Under the pieces are notes generated by a model, which ran no database searches, was not told the origin of the DNA, and was given only the letters and a program-made list of their open reading frames with translations. A stretch of 7,428 bases of DNA from Clostridiales bacterium (GTDB lineage Bacteria; Bacillota; Clostridia; Christensenellales; Christensenellaceae). Each line of letters starts with the position of its first letter. Position 1 is the stretch's first letter. This document shows, piece after piece, positions 4,761 to 7,428 of this stretch. The translations under genes and the position numbers were made by a program. The stretch covers positions 2,150 to 9,577 of the forward strand of contig DOMW01000007.1 of assembly GCA_003510345.1 (NCBI GenBank). Direction: 5' to 3'.

Positions 4761-7428
4761 TCAACCAAGGCCGAGGGGCAGCTTGCCTTCCCACCACGAA
4801 TCCGTAAATAGCGCCACGCCGCGCCACCACGCGGAGTCGCCCCACTGCGCGGACGTTATACCCATGCCGTTTATACTGTTCTCAGCGCCTTCCCCGGAAG
4901 TTTCGTTGCGGGCGTAGCAGTTTATGATTGTGGCCCGTGTATCGCCCGTGATGCAGCCTGTGTTGCCAGCGCCTGTTACGTAGTTACTCAGCGACACACA
5001 ATTCTCTATAACCGTGCTCGTGGCTTCCCCCGCAATACCGCCCATAATATCTACGGCCAAGCCGGTAGATAGCACACTGCCCGAAGCATAGCAGTTCAGT
5101 ATGCTCGCCTGTTTACACTCACCCGCAATACCGCCCAGGCTCGTGATTCCTTTTATAATGCCTGTTGCGTAACAGTCCTTTATTACCGCCGCGGGCTTGC
5201 CCTCAAGCTGACCGGCTATTCCGCCCACCTGGCTGCTTCCCGTACCCGTGACAGCGCCCGCCGAATAGCAGCGCTCTATTGTACCGCTGCTGTAGCCCGC
5301 AATACCGCCCAGCACGGAAAGCCCTCCCACACTGCAGCTTGATGAGCAGTTTACGATTTCGCCGGTATTACTGCCGGCCACGCCGCCCAAAAACGTGGAC
5401 CAGGGCCCCGAAACAGTACCACCCGTTACATGGCAGTTTTCGATGCGGCCATTGTTAATGCCCGCAATGCCGCCGGTATTTTCCCCACCGCCGGCAATGC
5501 TCACATCCGTAAGCGTAAGGTTCTTCACCACACCGCCCTCGCCTATCACGCCAAACAGCCCCCTGTTCTCACTGACCTGATCCGTGACCGTGAAGTTCCC
5601 TATGCTACGCCCGTTCCCATCAAACACACCTGTAAAAAACCTGTTTCCGTCAGCCCTGCCAACCGGTACCCAAAGCATTGACGAAGTGGCAATTATGTCC
5701 GTCACCGCCAAATCCTCCATCAGCTTGTAGTGCGCCCGGAGCAGCGCGGTTGAACCGTTTATATAGGCGCCAAGGGTGTTATAAGAAGTCACCGAAGCCG
5801 AAATACTGTCTTTTGTCAGTTCTGTGGGATGCGACGCGCTCGCGCCCAGCACAACGACGGTCGCCGTCTTATCCCCCCCGTAATATTCATACCCGGCAGG
5901 CACCCCCGTAAGCGTGACCGTGGCGTTATCGCTGCCGGTGACCGGGGTGTTTATCGCCGTAACAGACGCGGACACCGTAAACACCTTGTCGTTTCCATCC
6001 ATCACGGAGGTCACGCCGAATGTGAAGTTATTGCCGTTCACCTCTATGCCCACATCTTCAGCGTCCGCGGCGTTTTCAAACCCGCTCACCCTCACTTGGA
6101 AGGAGGTTTGCCTGTTTCCGCCCTGTAAGGGATTGATGGGTGTGGCCGGGTCGGAATCCGTGACCGCCATATGCAACGGAACACCCGTCTTTGGGAACGT
6201 ATAGGACAGTTGGGCGCCGCCGCCCGTTATGCCGCCCGCTTCCGCGCTCCCGCCGTTTACAGTGCCTTGCAGCGCTTCCGCGAAAGCGTAGTTGCTGTCC
6301 ACAACCGTAAGGCTCACGCTCGCCATGTACGCAACGTCCACAGCAAACACGCCGGCCTGCGGCGACCACGCGGCCACAGCCGTATACAGCGCCCCTTCCG
6401 GCACAGACGCCACAGCGCTGGGTGTCGCGCCCGTCGCCGGGGGCGTTACCGTAACGCCCGCGTTTGTTATCAGCTTTGGCGTTATGCTGCCCGCGTAGCT
6501 GCTCTTTACCGTGTAGTTCGGCGCGTCCTGGCCCGCTATCGAATACGAAATGGTTACGTCATCGGCCTCCGCCACATTTGGCGAATTAAACGAGCCGCCC
6601 GTAACGCTAAGGCTAACGTCATCCCCCGGAACCACAGCGGATACCACATAGCCCTGTATACTTACATCGCTCGTACCGTCGTATTCCTTTTCAAATTCAC
6701 TGCCCCACGGCCCGCTTACGCTCAGCATACGGCGTGTTATGGCGGCGGCGCTGTCTTTATCCAGCGTGTCGCCCTCCAGCGTGTACTTATCCGCCCACAC
6801 GCCGTTAAGGGCAACGCCTGAAGCGATGATCCCCTTATTCACCCCCGCATTCTTGTCCTCAAAAGCAAACAGGGCCGAAGCTGTCGGCGCGTCGCTCCCC
6901 ACCTGCCCCGTAAGCGTGATAACGGGCTGCGCGCCTTCTATAGCGGTAGTTCCGTCGTAGGTCTTGCCCGCCACACCGCTCACCTCAAGAGCCGCCGTAA
7001 GCCGCTTTTTATTCACCGTAAGCGTGTAGCTGGCGGAAGCGCCGCCATACTCGCCGTCCGCGGCCTTCGTAGCGGTGATCACCGCGATTCCCGCCTTATA
7101 AATGCGCAGCTCGCCGGTATTCGCGTCCACCGCCGCCACAGCTTGGTTGCCGCTGGCATAGGTAACGTTTCCCGTTCCCGCCCCGGCGTGCGAGACCGGC
7201 CTTGTGAGCGCGTCGCCGTATGTAAGCGCCACGCCCGGCGTCTCAAACGCTATTGCGTCAGGCGTGAGGTTGGTGTGGGCAAACGTGGCTACGATGCTTA
7301 TCACGCCGTTCACCGCATCGCCGCCCGATACGGTGTAGACCTGTGACGCGCCCTGCCCGGCGGCCGACAGGTTTGTCAGCCCCGCTGCGCCCGCGAAGGT
7401 CAGCGTGTTGCTCCTGCTCCCGCTTGCG
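4761..7428 (-). CDS. Large YDG/GLUG repeat surface protein, partial (5' end outside the window)
   Basis: 888 C-terminal residues are visible; the frame stays open to the right edge, so the GTG at 7313 is internal rather than the start. Counting from that codon, the order is: a bacterial Ig-like domain (about 1-103), two YDG-type repeats marked by TYDGT (118-122) and EYDGT (210-214), a beta-rich domain with PPATGATP (291-298), a further beta domain (about 380-490), and a C-terminal beta-helix-like part opening with VPVG...GVFDGNG (549-568) and carrying about eight GLUG repeats (585-815). It ends in a Trp-rich tail and KLPLGLG. These modules are typical of secreted adhesin-like or cell-surface proteins. 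No LPXTG motif or membrane anchor follows, so any signal peptide or anchor must be in the missing N-terminus, or the protein is released. Ligand unknown. It may be co-transcribed with the MBL gene. Confidence 0.85.
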   Translation of the reverse strand, partial: ASGSRSNTLTFAGAAGLTNLSAAGQGASQVYTVSGGDAVNGVISIVATFAHTNLTPDAIAFETPGVALTYGDALTRPVSHAGAGTGNVTYASGNQAVAAVDANTGELRIYKAGIAVITATKAADGEYGGASASYTLTVNKKRLTAALEVSGVAGKTYDGTTAIEGAQPVITLTGQVGSDAPTASALFAFEDKNAGVNKGIIASGVALNGVWADKYTLEGDTLDKDSAAAITRRMLSVSGPWGSEFEKEYDGTSDVSIQGYVVSAVVPGDDVSLSVTGGSFNSPNVAEADDVTISYSIAGQDAPNYTVKSSYAGSITPKLITNAGVTVTPPATGATPSAVASVPEGALYTAVAAWSPQAGVFAVDVAYMASVSLTVVDSNYAFAEALQGTVNGGSAEAGGITGGGAQLSYTFPKTGVPLHMAVTDSDPATPINPLQGGNRQTSFQVRVSGFENAADAEDVGIEVNGNNFTFGVTSVMDGNDKVFTVSASVTAINTPVTGSDNATVTLTGVPAGYEYYGGDKTATVVVLGASASHPTELTKDSISASVTSYNTLGAYINGSTALLRAHYKLMEDLAVTDIIATSSMLWVPVGRADGNRFFTGVFDGNGRSIGNFTVTDQVSENRGLFGVIGEGGVVKNLTLTDVSIAGGGENTGGIAGINNGRIENCHVTGGTVSGPWSTFLGGVAGSNTGEIVNCSSSCSVGGLSVLGGIAGYSSGTIERCYSAGAVTGTGSSQVGGIAGQLEGKPAAVIKDCYATGIIKGITSLGGIAGECKQASILNCYASGSVLSTGLAVDIMGGIAGEATSTVIENCVSLSNYVTGAGNTGCITGDTRATIINCYARNETSGEGAENSINGMGITSAQWGDSAWWRGVALFTDSWWEGKLPLGLG
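4869..5561 (-). repeat. GLUG repeat array within the surface protein
   Basis: About eight tandem units of roughly 25-32 residues, pattern GGIAG-x-GxIxNCYxxGxVxG. The first (GLFGVIGEGG) and last (TGCITGDTRA) are the most diverged. Seven units carry a Cys at the same place (NC, RC or DC), which would form a ladder if the units stack as coils of a beta-helix. The DNA under three GGIAG motifs is identical over 16 bp (5029-5044, 5122-5137, 5296-5311). Confidence 0.8.
6474..6992 (-). repeat. Two YDG-type domains within the surface protein
   Basis: Two consecutive modules of about 80-90 residues each begin near a YDGT motif and end with a strand before an ITxR or ITPK boundary (DKDSAAAITRR; SYAGSITPK). 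Shared points are the YDGT start, a central GxDVxL- or GSDxP-like turn, and xYTL/xYTV late in the module. They are divergent in sequence, so this is an old duplication. Confidence 0.7.

Noticed and set aside
6171..6821. A 216-residue plus-strand frame antisense to the repeat protein
   Set aside because: Arg-rich mirror of the GC-rich repeat-protein gene, with no domain and no ribosome binding site.

Overview
The window looks like chromosomal DNA of a Gram-positive-type bacterium, most likely a member of the Clostridia (Firmicutes). The pointers are a short signal peptidase I with one membrane anchor, a Cys-anchored lipoprotein peptidase, G-rich Shine-Dalgarno sequences, and a large exported YDG/GLUG repeat protein of a kind common in gut and environmental Clostridia. 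The assignment is inference; no rRNA or species marker is present.

Layout, left to right. 1-332 has no convincing gene. It holds two structured inverted-repeat clusters (18-88 and 114-202) and a candidate terminator (240-269) for the gene on its right. 333-2475 carries two closely spaced minus-strand genes read toward the left edge: a small PH-like domain protein (2143-2475), then a lipoprotein zinc peptidase of the M3/oligoendopeptidase F type (333-2126). The 190-base divergent spacer 2476-2665 holds a candidate promoter in each direction. 2666-3190 is a complete signal peptidase I on the plus strand. 3191-3543 is AT-rich and gene-poor, with a strong bidirectional hairpin terminator (3425-3460) and a very good promoter (3498-3526) for tRNA-Leu(CAA) at 3544-3630, which has its own terminator (3652-3686). 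3687-3905 holds only a notable hairpin (3868-3901). 3906-7428 is a minus-strand pair: a large repeat protein whose 5' end lies beyond the right edge, then, 36 bases downstream, an MBL-fold metallohydrolase.

How they may work together. Three genes concern the cell envelope: the signal peptidase processes exported proteins, the lipoprotein peptidase probably trims peptides outside the membrane, and the repeat protein is a predicted surface protein. The MBL hydrolase lacks an export signal and is probably cytoplasmic; its link to the surface protein rests only on spacing and strand. Nothing here proves a new system. The items most worth checking are the in-phase 16-bp DNA repeats inside the GLUG region, the unassigned structured elements at 18-88, 114-202 and 3868-3901, and a possible short RNA just before the 3425-3460 terminator.
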